NCBI RefSeq assembly: GCF_000742135.1
Contig: NZ_KN046818.1
Coordinates: forward strand, 3,725,447 to 3,789,446
DNA: 64,000 bases
From: Klebsiella pneumoniae
GTDB lineage: Bacteria > Pseudomonadota > Gammaproteobacteria > Enterobacterales > Enterobacteriaceae
Reading direction: 5' to 3'
Positions 53,373-63,129 of this stretch are shown here, piece by piece. Positions within the stretch are counted from its first letter, which is position 1; every line of letters starts with the position of its first letter. Made by a program: the position numbers and the translations under genes. A model generated the notes under the pieces. The model was given only the letters and a program-made list of their open reading frames with translations. It was not told where the DNA came from and searched no databases.

Positions 53373-54710
53373 ATGATAAAGCTGAAACACTCAATACCTC
53401 TGGCTCTCCTCTCGCTGGCAGGGGCCAGCAGCCCGGCCTGCGCCGATCCGAAGTATGATTTTGCGCTGCATGGCTATATCCGCTCCGGGATCCTGGCGAA
53501 CTCCGATGGCAACCGCGCGGACTCCGTCGGCCTGATGCCAGACGGTAAGTGGCGACTGGGCAACGAAGAAGACACCAAGATCGAACTGATCCCCACCGTG
53601 ACGCTGACGGCGGACAGCGGCGTGGTGGCGAAAGTGCAGGCCAACCTCACTCACCAGTCGAAATGCACCTCCGACTGGAACTGTCAGGATGACGATGGCC
53701 ATGACGTACAGTTTCGTGAAGGGTTCGCCGAGTTGAGCAATCTGGATTTTGCGCCGGAGATGACCTTCTGGGCCGGTAAGCGCTATAGCAGCTCCAACAC
53801 CTCCAGCCATCAGTTCGACTGGGAGTACATTCAGTACAACGGCACCGGCGGCGGCTTCGACAACATGGATCTCGGCTTCGCCCGCTTCGACGCCGGGGTG
53901 TACGCCTTTTCACCCACCGATGAAACCAAAGCCTACCCGGTAGATAAGGGAGATCAGGGCTACCCGGATGACTATTCCCTCAACCTGTGGCTGAAAAAGA
54001 TCGCGGGGACAGGCTTCGATCTGGAGCTGATCGGCCACCACATGAACCGTAACGAAAACCATCCGACTTCCGCCGAGAAGGGCTATGGCGTGACCGGTAT
54101 TTATAACTTTGACGGCTTCTATGGTCTGACCGGAGGATACTCCCGCCTCGCATTGCAGTACGGGAAAGGGCTGGCGGCGGGTGACTCGCTGGGTAAAAAC
54201 GGCTGGGGCTGGGCCAACCTGGAAAACACCCAGTCCTGGCGAGTGGTGCTGGATAGCGTGGCCTCGATGGGCGACCTGGAGATCTCGACCTTCGCTTTCT
54301 GGCAGAAAGATAAAAACTACCGCTGGTGGACAGAAGATGAAAATGGCTGGGGACGCTCGATGTGGGTCGCTGGTATCCGCCCTTATCATCAGATCACCCG
54401 CAACTTTGCCATGCAGTACGAGCTGGGCTACGAATACCTGGATGACAAAAACTACAAAGGGGTAAACGGCAAAGGCAAAGGCGGCCTGACCAAAGTCACC
54501 GTTGCGCCAACCCTGACCTTTGACTCCGGTTTCTGGGCGCGTCCGCAGCTGCGCTTCTTCGTCACCTACGCGAAGTGGGATAAAGGTGTCTCCGATGCAT
54601 TAGACGGTAACTACAACTGGGATACCAATACCATCACCGCCGGCGGGTATTCCCGCAGTGGCTCTACCGATACCGTTAACTTCGGCGTACAGGCCGAGGT
54701 CTGGTTCTAA
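53373..54710 (+). CDS. LamB-type carbohydrate porin
   Basis: 445-aa outer membrane porin with signal peptide (LALLSLAGASSPACA) and the LamB/ScrY/BglH pattern: DFALHGYIRSGI at the mature start, RLGNEEDTKIEL, FWAGKRYSSSN and a terminal aromatic residue in VQAEVWF, typical of beta-barrel proteins. It would admit oligosaccharides released by the neighbouring GH5 enzyme. Followed after 12 bases by that gene. Confidence 0.9.
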   Translation: MIKLKHSIPLALLSLAGASSPACADPKYDFALHGYIRSGILANSDGNRADSVGLMPDGKWRLGNEEDTKIELIPTVTLTADSGVVAKVQANLTHQSKCTSDWNCQDDDGHDVQFREGFAELSNLDFAPEMTFWAGKRYSSSNTSSHQFDWEYIQYNGTGGGFDNMDLGFARFDAGVYAFSPTDETKAYPVDKGDQGYPDDYSLNLWLKKIAGTGFDLELIGHHMNRNENHPTSAEKGYGVTGIYNFDGFYGLTGGYSRLALQYGKGLAAGDSLGKNGWGWANLENTQSWRVVLDSVASMGDLEISTFAFWQKDKNYRWWTEDENGWGRSMWVAGIRPYHQITRNFAMQYELGYEYLDDKNYKGVNGKGKGGLTKVTVAPTLTFDSGFWARPQLRFFVTYAKWDKGVSDALDGNYNWDTNTITAGGYSRSGSTDTVNFGVQAEVWF

Positions 54711-54722
54711 GGAGAGAGAACG

Positions 54723-56915
54723 ATGAAGCCGATGAAAAACCTGCTGCTGATGGGGCTGCTGTCCGCGCTGGGGGCCGGCGGGGCGCTGGCCGCCGAGCGC
54801 TCGCACTTTACGCACTTTATCACTCGCGACGGCGCCACCCTCAAGGACGGCGACAAGGTGTTTCGTTTCGCCGGGATCCACGCGCCGGAGCTGCACCGCA
54901 TTGAAGACGACGCCCGCGGCCCCTGCAGGGCAGACCCGCGCGGCTGGGGACAATACTTTAAATGGCCAACGGCCCAGGAGCAACAAAACTGGATCCAGGC
55001 GATGGTGCAAACCGGGGCGAAAGCCCAGCGCGTCTACGTGCTGTCGGTGCAGCAGGAATTTGATAAGGCCTGCGGGCGCGAGACCCATATTCTGGCGCCG
55101 GAAACGGCGGACGGCATGCCGCGGCTAAATGAGAAAGCCATGCGGGTGTATGACAACATGATTGCCGAAGCGGATAAACAGGGATTGCGTCTGATCCTGC
55201 CGTTTATCGACCACTGGTGGTGGTGGGGCGGGCGCGAGCAGCTGGCGGCGTTCTATCATAAAAAAGCGGAAGACTTTTATCGGACCGATAGCAAGACCTT
55301 CAAAGCCTATCTGGATGTGATCCGCCAGGTTATCACCCGGACAAATACCGTCACCGGCCGCGCCTATTATGATGAAAAGGCGATCATGGCCTGGGAAACC
55401 GGTAACGAGCTGGAGGATACCAACGCCGATTTCCTGCATCAGACCGCGGCGTGGATTAAAAAGTGGGCCCCTCATCAGCTGGTTGTGGATGGCACCTATA
55501 AGAAAATTAATCCGTTTGCGTTGACCGACCCCAATGTGGATATCGTCAGCAATCACTATTACACCAATGCCGATAATAACCATCCCGGGCAGGTGACGCA
55601 GGATCTGCGCGCCGTCGGCGGACAAAAAGTCTATCTCGTCGGCGAGTTTGGCCTGCTGCCGGCGGATCAACTGAACGCCATTATGCAGTCGATTGTTCAC
55701 AGCGAGGTCAACGGGGCGCAAGCCGCCGGCGGGCTTATCTGGGGCTTCCGCGGTCATCGTCACGACGGCGGCTTCTACTGGCATAAGGAGTCGACCGGGC
55801 ACTATAGCTACCACCTGCCGGGGTTTGCCAAAGAAGGCGAAGCGAACCAGGAGCAGGCGGTGGTCGATCTGGTGCGCACCGCCGCGGCGCAGATGGCCGG
55901 GCAGCAGACGATGGCGCCGCTGCCGAAGCCGGAGGCGCCTTTGCTGCGCGAGACCACCTCGCCCTTCGCGATCAACTGGATGGGCGCTGCGGTGGGACGC
56001 AGCTACGATGTCGAACGTGCCGCCTCACCGACCGGGCCGTGGACGGTGGTGGGCCGGGATATCTCCGATGCTGTTAACGAATGGAATCCGGAAACCATGG
56101 TTCTGTTCCGCGACGATTATCGTCAGCTTCAGCTCGGGCATACGTATTACTACCGGGTGACGGCGAAAAACGAGAGCGGTCGTTCGGCCCCTTCCAATGT
56201 GATTAGCGTGCAGCATAGCGAGGAGAATCAGCCGCCGGTTGTCACGCTGGAACCGGCCCTAACCACCACGCAGGACCAGGGCGTCGAGCTTACGGCCAGC
56301 TGGCAGGACGATGGCCTGCCGTCGCGAGAGGTTAAGGTGGGCTGGCAGCACGCCGGCGATGGCCAGGTGCATTTCTGCCATGCCGATCGGGCTCAAACCC
56401 GGGCCTGGTTTACGGCGCCAGGCACCTATGCGCTGACGTTCACGGCGGACGATGGGCTGCTGAAAAGCAGCAAAACCGTGACCGTGACGGTAGGCGAGGC
56501 GGCGGGGAGAGCGCCAGCGGATTTCTGTCGTTATCACGGCGAAGTTTATGGCGTGGCTGAGGGGCGGCTGACGGTGATGAAGAGTGATAAAGACGCGCTG
56601 ACAGTTGGTGAGGACGGCTTCCTCGGCCCATTTGCCAACGAGGGGGATAAGGTCAGCTGGCAGGTGCAGGCGCCGTGGAGCGGTCAGTTCCTGCTCAATG
56701 TAACCTTCAACGGCAAATGGGGCGGTAAGCAGAACTCATTTGTCGTCAACGGGGGCGCTCCGCAGACCGTGGCCTTCCCGCAGACGGATGAGCAGGGCCA
56801 GCAGCTGCGGATACCGGTGACGCTTAAAGCCGGGAGCAATCAGATTGACTTCGGCCGCTTCGCCGGCGACTGGGGCTATATGTTCATTAAATCGATCGAA
56901 GTGGTCGCTGAGTAG
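54723..56915 (+). CDS. Secreted GH5-type beta-mannanase with Fn3 and C-terminal carbohydrate-binding module
   Basis: 730 aa. Signal peptide (LLLMGLLSALGAGGALA), then a GH5 barrel with the acid/base Glu229 in AWETGNELED and the nucleophile Glu308 in YLVGEFGLL, both GH5 hallmarks; the RFAGIHAPEL and long W-rich loop HWWWWGG resemble subfamily 7 mannanases. Residues about 415-490 look like a fibronectin type III domain, about 500-590 an Ig-like domain, and the last 130 residues a CBM35-like module (APWSGQFLLNVTFNGKWGG, IDFGRFAGDWGYMFIKSIEV). Mannan as substrate is inferred; cellulose or mixed glucan is possible. Start follows AAGGAGAGAGAACG. Confidence 0.82.
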   Translation: MKPMKNLLLMGLLSALGAGGALAAERSHFTHFITRDGATLKDGDKVFRFAGIHAPELHRIEDDARGPCRADPRGWGQYFKWPTAQEQQNWIQAMVQTGAKAQRVYVLSVQQEFDKACGRETHILAPETADGMPRLNEKAMRVYDNMIAEADKQGLRLILPFIDHWWWWGGREQLAAFYHKKAEDFYRTDSKTFKAYLDVIRQVITRTNTVTGRAYYDEKAIMAWETGNELEDTNADFLHQTAAWIKKWAPHQLVVDGTYKKINPFALTDPNVDIVSNHYYTNADNNHPGQVTQDLRAVGGQKVYLVGEFGLLPADQLNAIMQSIVHSEVNGAQAAGGLIWGFRGHRHDGGFYWHKESTGHYSYHLPGFAKEGEANQEQAVVDLVRTAAAQMAGQQTMAPLPKPEAPLLRETTSPFAINWMGAAVGRSYDVERAASPTGPWTVVGRDISDAVNEWNPETMVLFRDDYRQLQLGHTYYYRVTAKNESGRSAPSNVISVQHSEENQPPVVTLEPALTTTQDQGVELTASWQDDGLPSREVKVGWQHAGDGQVHFCHADRAQTRAWFTAPGTYALTFTADDGLLKSSKTVTVTVGEAAGRAPADFCRYHGEVYGVAEGRLTVMKSDKDALTVGEDGFLGPFANEGDKVSWQVQAPWSGQFLLNVTFNGKWGGKQNSFVVNGGAPQTVAFPQTDEQGQQLRIPVTLKAGSNQIDFGRFAGDWGYMFIKSIEVVAE

Positions 56916-56923
56916 TACGTTCA

Positions 56924-56952
56924 GGCTGCGCCAGACGGGCGCAGCCTTTTTT
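56924..56952 (+). terminator. Intrinsic terminator between the GH5 and GH1 genes
   Basis: GGCTGCGCC (56924-56932) pairs with GGCGCAGCC (56938-56946), 5-base loop, followed by TTTTTT (56947-56952). The GH1 ribosome site (AAGGAGAGG) comes right after, so this is either an attenuator or partial terminator inside the operon. Confidence 0.85.
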
Positions 56953-56965
56953 CGAAGGAGAGGTT

Positions 56966-58366
56966 ATGCAGCAGTATCAGTTTCCGCAAGGGTTCCTGTG
57001 GGGGGCGGCGGCGTCCGGCCCGCAAACGGAAGGGGTCACCAATAAGCGCCATCGTTCCATCTGGGACAGCTGGTTTGCCGAACAGCCGGAGCGATTTTAT
57101 CAGCAGGTAGGACCGCAAACCGTGTGTGATACTTATCATCAGTATCCGCAGGACGTGGCGCTGATGAAACAGACCGGCTTCAACTCATTTCGTACCTCGA
57201 TACAGTGGTCACGACTGATCGCTGATTTGGAAACCGGCGCGCCGGACCCGGACGCGGTGCGTTTTTATCACGCCTATCTGGATGAGATGATCGCCAACGG
57301 CATTGAGCCGATGATCAATCTCTACCACTTTGATATGCCGGAAGCGCTGCAGAAACAGTACGGCGGCTTTGAATCGGCGCACGTAGCCGAGCTGTTTGCC
57401 CGCTTTGCCCGCACCGCCTTTAGCCTGTTTGGCCATAAGGTTAAATACTGGATAACCTTCAACGAGCCGATTGTGCCGGTTGAGGGAGGCTACCTGTACG
57501 ACTTCCACTATCCATGTAAGAAAGATGGCCGGCTGGCGGCGCAGGTGGCGTTTAACATTATGCTGGCGCACGCCAAAGCGGTAACGGCTTATCGTGAACT
57601 GGCGCTGGCGGGCGAGATCGGCGTGGTGCTCAACCTGACCCCGAGCTATACCCTCACCGACAGCGACGCGGATAAAAAAGCCGCCGGGTATGCCGACCTG
57701 TTTTTTAACCGCAGCTTCCTTGACCCGCTGGTAAAACATGAATTCCCCAAAGCGCTGTGCGAGATCCTTGCCGCCCACGACTGCCTGCCGACGACCAGCA
57801 AAGACGACGCGGCGTTGATCCTCAGCGCGGATATCGATTTTCTTGGGGTAAACTATTATGTGCCGCGGCGGGTAAAAGCGCGTGAGAGCGAATATGACCT
57901 CGATTATTTCACCCCGGAATACTATTTCGAAAACGCGGTGAACCCGCAGGGCCGCTTTAATCCTTATCGTGATAACAACGAGATCCTGCCGCAGGCGATC
58001 TATGACATTGCCGCCAATATTCGCGATAACTACGGCAATATTAAGTGGTATCTCGCGGAAATCGGCATCGCGATGGATCGAGAATCAGAGGGCGAGCCCG
58101 GGGCGGACGGGGTGATAGACGATACTTTCCGCATCCAGCTGATGGAGGAGCATCTGGTGCAGCTGCATCGGGCGATAGCCGACGGCGCGAACTGCTTTGG
58201 CGTGCACCAGTGGACGTTTATCGACAACTGGTCGTGGATCAATGCCTTCAAACGGCGCTACGGCTTCTGGCGACTGGATCTGGAGACCGGCGAGCGACAG
58301 ATAAAACGCAATGCGCTGTGGTTTGCCGAACTGGCGACCAGCAACGGTTTTACCAGCGATAAATAG
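56966..58366 (+). CDS. GH1 family phospho-beta-glycosidase
   Basis: 466 aa. GH1 pattern FPQGFLWGAAASGPQTEG at the start, acid/base Glu167 in TFNEPIVPV and nucleophile Glu near 365 in YLAEIGIAM (family norm TENG, here AEIG). With a PTS next to it, it should cleave the phosphorylated disaccharide in the cytoplasm (6-phospho-beta-glucosidase or phospho-beta-mannosidase). Ribosome site AAGGAGAGGTT. Confidence 0.88.
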   Translation: MQQYQFPQGFLWGAAASGPQTEGVTNKRHRSIWDSWFAEQPERFYQQVGPQTVCDTYHQYPQDVALMKQTGFNSFRTSIQWSRLIADLETGAPDPDAVRFYHAYLDEMIANGIEPMINLYHFDMPEALQKQYGGFESAHVAELFARFARTAFSLFGHKVKYWITFNEPIVPVEGGYLYDFHYPCKKDGRLAAQVAFNIMLAHAKAVTAYRELALAGEIGVVLNLTPSYTLTDSDADKKAAGYADLFFNRSFLDPLVKHEFPKALCEILAAHDCLPTTSKDDAALILSADIDFLGVNYYVPRRVKARESEYDLDYFTPEYYFENAVNPQGRFNPYRDNNEILPQAIYDIAANIRDNYGNIKWYLAEIGIAMDRESEGEPGADGVIDDTFRIQLMEEHLVQLHRAIADGANCFGVHQWTFIDNWSWINAFKRRYGFWRLDLETGERQIKRNALWFAELATSNGFTSDK

Positions 58367-58419
58367 CGCGCTGCGCCAGCGCTCCCTCTCACCGGCGCGG
58401 AAAGGGGGAGCGCGCGAGG

Positions 58420-60492
58420 TTACACCAGTTCGTCTTTATTAATACCCAGCCGCTTCATGCGTGACAGGAGCGTGGTGCGCTTGAGCCCCAGCCGCTGGGC
58501 GGCGCCTTTCGGCCCGGCCACCACGCCGTTGCTCTCCTTCAGCACCCGGACGATCAGCTGATATTCATCCTCACCTTCCTCAGGCAGGACCGCCGGCGTC
58601 CGCGGGGCTTCCACGATATCCCGCTCCGGCAGGGAGAGCTGCAGTACGTTGCCGCGGGTGAGCAATACCGCCCGTTCGATAACGTTTTCCAGCTCGCGCA
58701 CGTTGCCCGGCCACTCCATACGCGTCAGAGTGCGCAGGGTTTCCGCCGGAATGCTGTCGATATTGCGCCCCATGCGGCGGGCGATTTTAAAGGTAAACGC
58801 CTTCACCAGCAGCGGGATATCGTCGGGACGTTCGCGCAGCGGCGGCAGGTGGATCGGGAACACGTTGAGCCGGTAGTAGAGATCGCTGCGGAATTCCCTG
58901 TCGATAACCATCTGCTTGAGATCGCGGTTGGTGGCGGCGATCAATCGAACGTCGGTCTGAATCAGCTTGTTGCTCCCCAGACGTTCGAACTCCTGCTCCT
59001 GGAGGACGCGCAGCAGTTTGGGCTGCAGTTCCAGCGGCATATCGCCCACTTCATCGAGGAACAGGGAGCTTTTGTCCGCCAGTTCGAAGCGGCCGATACG
59101 CTGGGCGCTGGCCCCGGTGAACGCGCCGCGTTCGTGGCCGAACAGATCGCTCTCCAGCAGCCCGGCGGGCATAGCCGCGCAGTTCATCTTCACCATCCGC
59201 CGACCGTTGCGTCCGCTGAGGTTGTGGATAGCGCGGGCGATAAGCTCTTTGCCGGTGCCGGTTTCGCCGAGGATCAGCACGGTGCTGTCGCTGTGCGCCA
59301 CCATCTCTACCTGCTTGAGCACATTGTTCATCGCCTCGCTGCGGCCGATGATCTCGCCGAATTCGCTCTCGACATTATTGAGCTGCTCGGTGAGCGCGAG
59401 GTTCTCATCCACCAGCCGCTCTTTCAGGCGCTGAATTTCGCGGTAGGCGAGGGCGTTATCGATAGCGATCGACACCCGCTCGGCGATCTGCCGCAGCAGC
59501 TTGAGATTGGTGGTGGTGAAAACCTGTTCGTCGCACTGCGCCAGCTTAAGCACCCCGAGCAGGGTATTGCCGGACATCAGCGGCAGCAGGCACAGGGTCT
59601 GGATCTTATTGCTCCACATCTCGAAGAGCATTTTCTCATACGGCGCGAGAGTGTCATGTTCGTGCAGATTAAGCAGCAGCATCTCTTTGCTTTTGAACAC
59701 GCGCTCGGTGAGGGTGCCGGCTTCATCCACCTCGCTCTGGTCGTGAACCGGGTGGCTGGCGTCAAGATAATGCGTGGAATAGATGTTGAGCTTCCCCTTG
59801 CGGTCGCTGCGCAGCACCACGCTGATGGCGTCGATCCGGAAGTAGCGATGGATCTCTTTCGCCACCTCGCTGACCAGCTCGTCGATATCCAGTCGCGAGA
59901 GCACCGCGTTGGTGATCGCCACCAGGATGCGAAAGTTGTCGCGCTCGTGGCACAGCAGATCGTAGTCGACGTTATTGCTGACCCGGTTCTGAATCTGTTC
60001 GGTGACGACGGCGACGATCTGCGCGAAGGTATGCAGCCGCTGGAACTCTTTCTCGCTCCACGGCCGGTTGTCACGGCGGAGGAATTCGCAGCCGCCGAAG
60101 ATCCGCCCGTCCGCCGCCAGCGGCAGCAGCGAGTAGTAACCGAACGGACGATAGAGTCCGCTGCGGATAAGCTGCGGCCAGGTGTCGGCAAAGGTTTCAT
60201 GATCGCAATGCAGGGCATCCGGCCGGGAGAGTAAGCGACGCACCGGACCGTGGGCCAGGACGGTTTCATCCTCGTAGCTTACCGGATGGCCGGCCTCATC
60301 GCAGGCGTACCTGGCCGCGCGGTGATTACCCGCGTTCCACAGGATGATGGCCGCCTCATCGGCCAGCGCGGACTGTTGCACCAGACGGGTCAGGGTTTCG
60401 CTTAGCGCGGCCAGATCGGGCTGCTGTAATAAAAGCCGGGTGATATCGAACAGCCCCTGCTGGCCGAGATCGCTCATCGGTGTATACGACAT
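58420..60492 (-). CDS. fhlA: Formate hydrogenlyase transcriptional activator FhlA
   Basis: 690-aa sigma-54 activator of the formate regulon. GAF domains fill the N-terminal half (formate sensing), then the AAA+ domain with Walker [16 protein letters not shown], the sigma-54 loop [11 protein letters not shown] and ATNRDLKQM, and a Fis-type helix-turn-helix at the end ([20 protein letters not shown]). Nearly identical to E. coli FhlA. It follows hypE, as in E. coli. A GC hairpin at 58378-58415 separates it from the convergent GH1 gene. Confidence 0.97.
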   Translation of the reverse strand: MSYTPMSDLGQQGLFDITRLLLQQPDLAALSETLTRLVQQSALADEAAIILWNAGNHRAARYACDEAGHPVSYEDETVLAHGPVRRLLSRPDALHCDHETFADTWPQLIRSGLYRPFGYYSLLPLAADGRIFGGCEFLRRDNRPWSEKEFQRLHTFAQIVAVVTEQIQNRVSNNVDYDLLCHERDNFRILVAITNAVLSRLDIDELVSEVAKEIHRYFRIDAISVVLRSDRKGKLNIYSTHYLDASHPVHDQSEVDEAGTLTERVFKSKEMLLLNLHEHDTLAPYEKMLFEMWSNKIQTLCLLPLMSGNTLLGVLKLAQCDEQVFTTTNLKLLRQIAERVSIAIDNALAYREIQRLKERLVDENLALTEQLNNVESEFGEIIGRSEAMNNVLKQVEMVAHSDSTVLILGETGTGKELIARAIHNLSGRNGRRMVKMNCAAMPAGLLESDLFGHERGAFTGASAQRIGRFELADKSSLFLDEVGDMPLELQPKLLRVLQEQEFERLGSNKLIQTDVRLIAATNRDLKQMVIDREFRSDLYYRLNVFPIHLPPLRERPDDIPLLVKAFTFKIARRMGRNIDSIPAETLRTLTRMEWPGNVRELENVIERAVLLTRGNVLQLSLPERDIVEAPRTPAVLPEEGEDEYQLIVRVLKESNGVVAGPKGAAQRLGLKRTTLLSRMKRLGINKDELV

Positions 60493-60728
60493 TGCTTACG
60501 TCCAAAACGCGCCGACAACGCGGCGCATAAGAAAATGATGGTACAAATAATAGTATGTTAATAAAGCGGTTATTGCCGCTTTAACCCATCCATGGGCGCC
60601 CGCTGGTTTGGGCAAAATAATTACGCTGGCTTTTTCCCGGCTCGCGCTGCGCTTAGCCGGGCTACATGTGCGCGCAGTTTTGTAGCCCGGAAAAGGCGCC
60701 AGCCGCTATCCGGGACCCGACGCCGTCG
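60493..60728. other. hypE-fhlA intergenic region with an inverted repeat
   Basis: 236 bases without a gene. It contains an inverted pair CCGGGCTAC (60657-60665) and GTAGCCCGG (60682-60690), a REP/BIME-like hairpin common in Klebsiella intergenic DNA. It may end or stabilise the hyp transcript. An fhlA promoter is not clear. Confidence 0.5.
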
Positions 60729-61739
60729 TTAACAAATTCTCGGCAGCGGTTCGGCGTGGGGAAGATCGAGCGTCCGCTTCACGCCGTACAGCCCAACGGA
60801 ACGTACGCCCGGGCGGACGACCACTTCGCCGATTATCGCCGCATCGCGTCCTAACGCGTGAGACCGCAAATGCGCCAGCACGTTTTCCGCCTCGTCGCGG
60901 GCGACGGCGAGCACCAGCTTGCCTTCATTGGCGAAGTTCAGGGCGTCCAGACCAAGCAGCTCGCAGACGCCGCGCACCGTGTCGTTGACCGGCAGCGTTG
61001 CCTCCTGCAGTTCGATGCCGCAGCCGCTGGCGGCGGCGAACTCATGGGCGACCGCGTTAACCCCGCCGCGGGTGGCGTCGCGCAGGGCTTTCACTCCGCT
61101 CAGCGGGCGCAGGGTCTGGATAAGCGGCGTCAGCACCGCGCAGTCGCTGGACAGCGCGCCGTCCAGCCCCATCTGCTCGCGCAGGTTAAGGATGGTGGCG
61201 CCATGATCCCCCAGCGTGCCGCTGACCAGCAGCACATCACCGGCGCTAATCTGCTGCGTCCCCCAGCGAATGTCCGCCGGGATGGCGCCGATGCCGGCGG
61301 TGTTAATAAACAGCTTATCCGCCGCGCCGCGCGGCACCACTTTAGTGTCGCCGGTGACGATGGCGATCCCTGCCGCCCGGGCGGTGTCGGCCATGCTGGC
61401 GACCACCGCTTCCAGGGTGGCCATCTCCAGCCCCTCTTCGAGAATAAAGCCGCAGGAAAGATAGCGCGGGATGGCGCCGCTGACCGCCACATCGTTGGCG
61501 GTACCGCAGACAGCAAGCTTGCCGATATTGCCGCCGGGAAAGAACAGCGGGTCAATCACGTAGCTGTCGGTGGAGAAGGCGAGGCGGTCCCCCTGGGCGG
61601 CGAGCGCCGCCAGATCGAGGCGCGCCTGATCCTCCTGCTCCGCCAGCCAGGGGTTGGCGAAGGCCTGCATAAACAGGTCGCCGATCAGCTGCTGCATTGC
61701 CTGTCCCCCGCTACCGTGGGCTAACTGGACGCTTTTCAT
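60729..61739 (-). CDS. hypE: Hydrogenase maturation protein HypE
   Basis: 336 aa. Dehydrates the carbamoyl group on its C-terminal Cys to a thiocyanate, the source of the CN ligands of [NiFe]-hydrogenase. Starts VQLAHGSGGQAMQQLI and ends with the required PRIC. PurM-like ATP domain with GDTKVVPRGAAD and ATRGGVNAVAHE. Overlaps hypD by 4 bases. Confidence 0.97.
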   Translation of the reverse strand: MKSVQLAHGSGGQAMQQLIGDLFMQAFANPWLAEQEDQARLDLAALAAQGDRLAFSTDSYVIDPLFFPGGNIGKLAVCGTANDVAVSGAIPRYLSCGFILEEGLEMATLEAVVASMADTARAAGIAIVTGDTKVVPRGAADKLFINTAGIGAIPADIRWGTQQISAGDVLLVSGTLGDHGATILNLREQMGLDGALSSDCAVLTPLIQTLRPLSGVKALRDATRGGVNAVAHEFAAASGCGIELQEATLPVNDTVRGVCELLGLDALNFANEGKLVLAVARDEAENVLAHLRSHALGRDAAIIGEVVVRPGVRSVGLYGVKRTLDLPHAEPLPRIC

Positions 61740-62857
61740 ACTTCATTTTCCTGACTGCGATATTGATACCAGGCGGCGCAGGCCCCTTCAGAGGAGACCA
61801 TTAGCGCGCCAAAGGCGCTTTGCGGATTGCAGGTGCTGGCGAAGAGCGGGCACTGGTGCGGTTTACAGCGGCCGGTCAGCACCTCGCCGCAGCGGGCGCG
61901 CGGGTCGTCGCACACGCGCTGCGGCGCCGGGCGAAAATGCGCCTCGGCATCGAAGCGCTGATAGGCTGGCGTAAGCTGCACGCCGGAGTCGCTGATGACC
62001 CCCAGGCCGCGCCATTCGCTGTCGCCATCCAGGCGGAAGACGTCGGCCATCGCCGCCTGCGCCAGCGGGTTGCCGGCATCCGGCACCACGCGACGGTACT
62101 GATTTTCCACATCGCTGCGCTGCGCTATTGTCTGCTCAACCAGCATCACCGCGCCTTGCAGTAGATCAAGCGGTTCGAAACCGGCGACCACTAAAGGACG
62201 GTGATAGTCGCTGGCGATAAAGCCGTAGGCCTCGGTGCCGATCACCATACTGACGTGGCCCGGGGCGAGAAAGGCGTCGATTCCGTTCTCCGGCTGGTCC
62301 AGCAGGCTGCGCAGGGTCGGCAGCAGGGTGATGTGCTGGCAGAAAAAGTAGAAGTTATCGACGTTGCGCTCTCGCGCCTGACGCAGGGTCAGGGCGGTAG
62401 CGGGCATGGTGGTTTCGAAACCAAGACCAAAAAAGACCACCTCGCGCTGCGGATTTTGCTGCGCCAGCCGCAGAGCGTCCATCGGCGAGTAAACGATGCG
62501 GACATCGGCGCCGCGGGCTTTCGCCTGCAGAAGCGAGCCGTTTTTACCCGGCACGCGCATGGCGTCGCCGAAGGTGCAGAAGATCACTCCCGGGCGGCTG
62601 GCAATCTCAATGCAGGCGTCGATGCGCCCCATCGGCAGGACGCACACCGGGCAGCCGGGACCATGAATAAATTCGATGTTCTCCGGCAACAGCTGGTCGA
62701 GCCCGAATTTAAAAATGGCATGGGTATGGCCGCCGCAGACCTCCATGATGCGCAGCGGTCGCGCGGCGGTGTGCGGCAGCAGACGCGCACGCTGCTGAAG
62801 ATGGGCCACCAGCTGCATCACCTGTTCGGGGGCGCGGTATTCATCTACGTAACGCAT
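61736..62857 (-). CDS. hypD: Hydrogenase maturation protein HypD
   Basis: 373 aa. Iron-sulfur scaffold that, with HypC, holds the Fe(CN)2CO moiety. Conserved MEVCGGHTHAIFKFGLDQLL, GPGCPVCVLPMGRID, FGLGFETTMPATALT, GHVSMVIG and C-terminal cluster cysteines in RCGEVLTGRCKPHQCPLF. Shares a base with the hypC stop. Confidence 0.97.
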   Translation of the reverse strand: MRYVDEYRAPEQVMQLVAHLQQRARLLPHTAARPLRIMEVCGGHTHAIFKFGLDQLLPENIEFIHGPGCPVCVLPMGRIDACIEIASRPGVIFCTFGDAMRVPGKNGSLLQAKARGADVRIVYSPMDALRLAQQNPQREVVFFGLGFETTMPATALTLRQARERNVDNFYFFCQHITLLPTLRSLLDQPENGIDAFLAPGHVSMVIGTEAYGFIASDYHRPLVVAGFEPLDLLQGAVMLVEQTIAQRSDVENQYRRVVPDAGNPLAQAAMADVFRLDGDSEWRGLGVISDSGVQLTPAYQRFDAEAHFRPAPQRVCDDPRARCGEVLTGRCKPHQCPLFASTCNPQSAFGALMVSSEGACAAWYQYRSQENEV

Positions 62858-63129
62858 TATCGCTCCTCGCCGTACAGCAGCGCGCCGACGTCCGGCTCCA
62901 CGTCAAACATATTTTGCAGCGCCTCGAGGGTGTCGCGGGCTTCGGCTTCATTAATGACGCTCATGGCGAAGCCGACGTGCACCAGCACCCACTGGCCGAG
63001 CCGCGGCTGGCCCTGCTCATCAACGGCGCCGACCAGCGTCAGGTCGACGTCGCGCTGAATACCGCAAACTTCCACCTTCGCCAGCACGCCGTCGATGGCG
63101 CAAATTTGTCCCGGAATGCCTATGCACAT
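62857..63129 (-). CDS. hypC: Hydrogenase maturation chaperone HypC
   Basis: 90 aa starting MCIGIPGQI, where the Cys2 is essential for binding the Fe centre and the hydrogenase large subunit. Start at 63129, within the hypB stop region (10-base overlap), is the family position; the longer frame to 63156 is not used. Confidence 0.96.
   Translation of the reverse strand: MCIGIPGQICAIDGVLAKVEVCGIQRDVDLTLVGAVDEQGQPRLGQWVLVHVGFAMSVINEAEARDTLEALQNMFDVEPDVGALLYGEER

Noticed and set aside
58849-60234. 461-aa open frame opposite fhlA
   Set aside because: Antisense shadow of a highly conserved gene; composition bias and no start signal.
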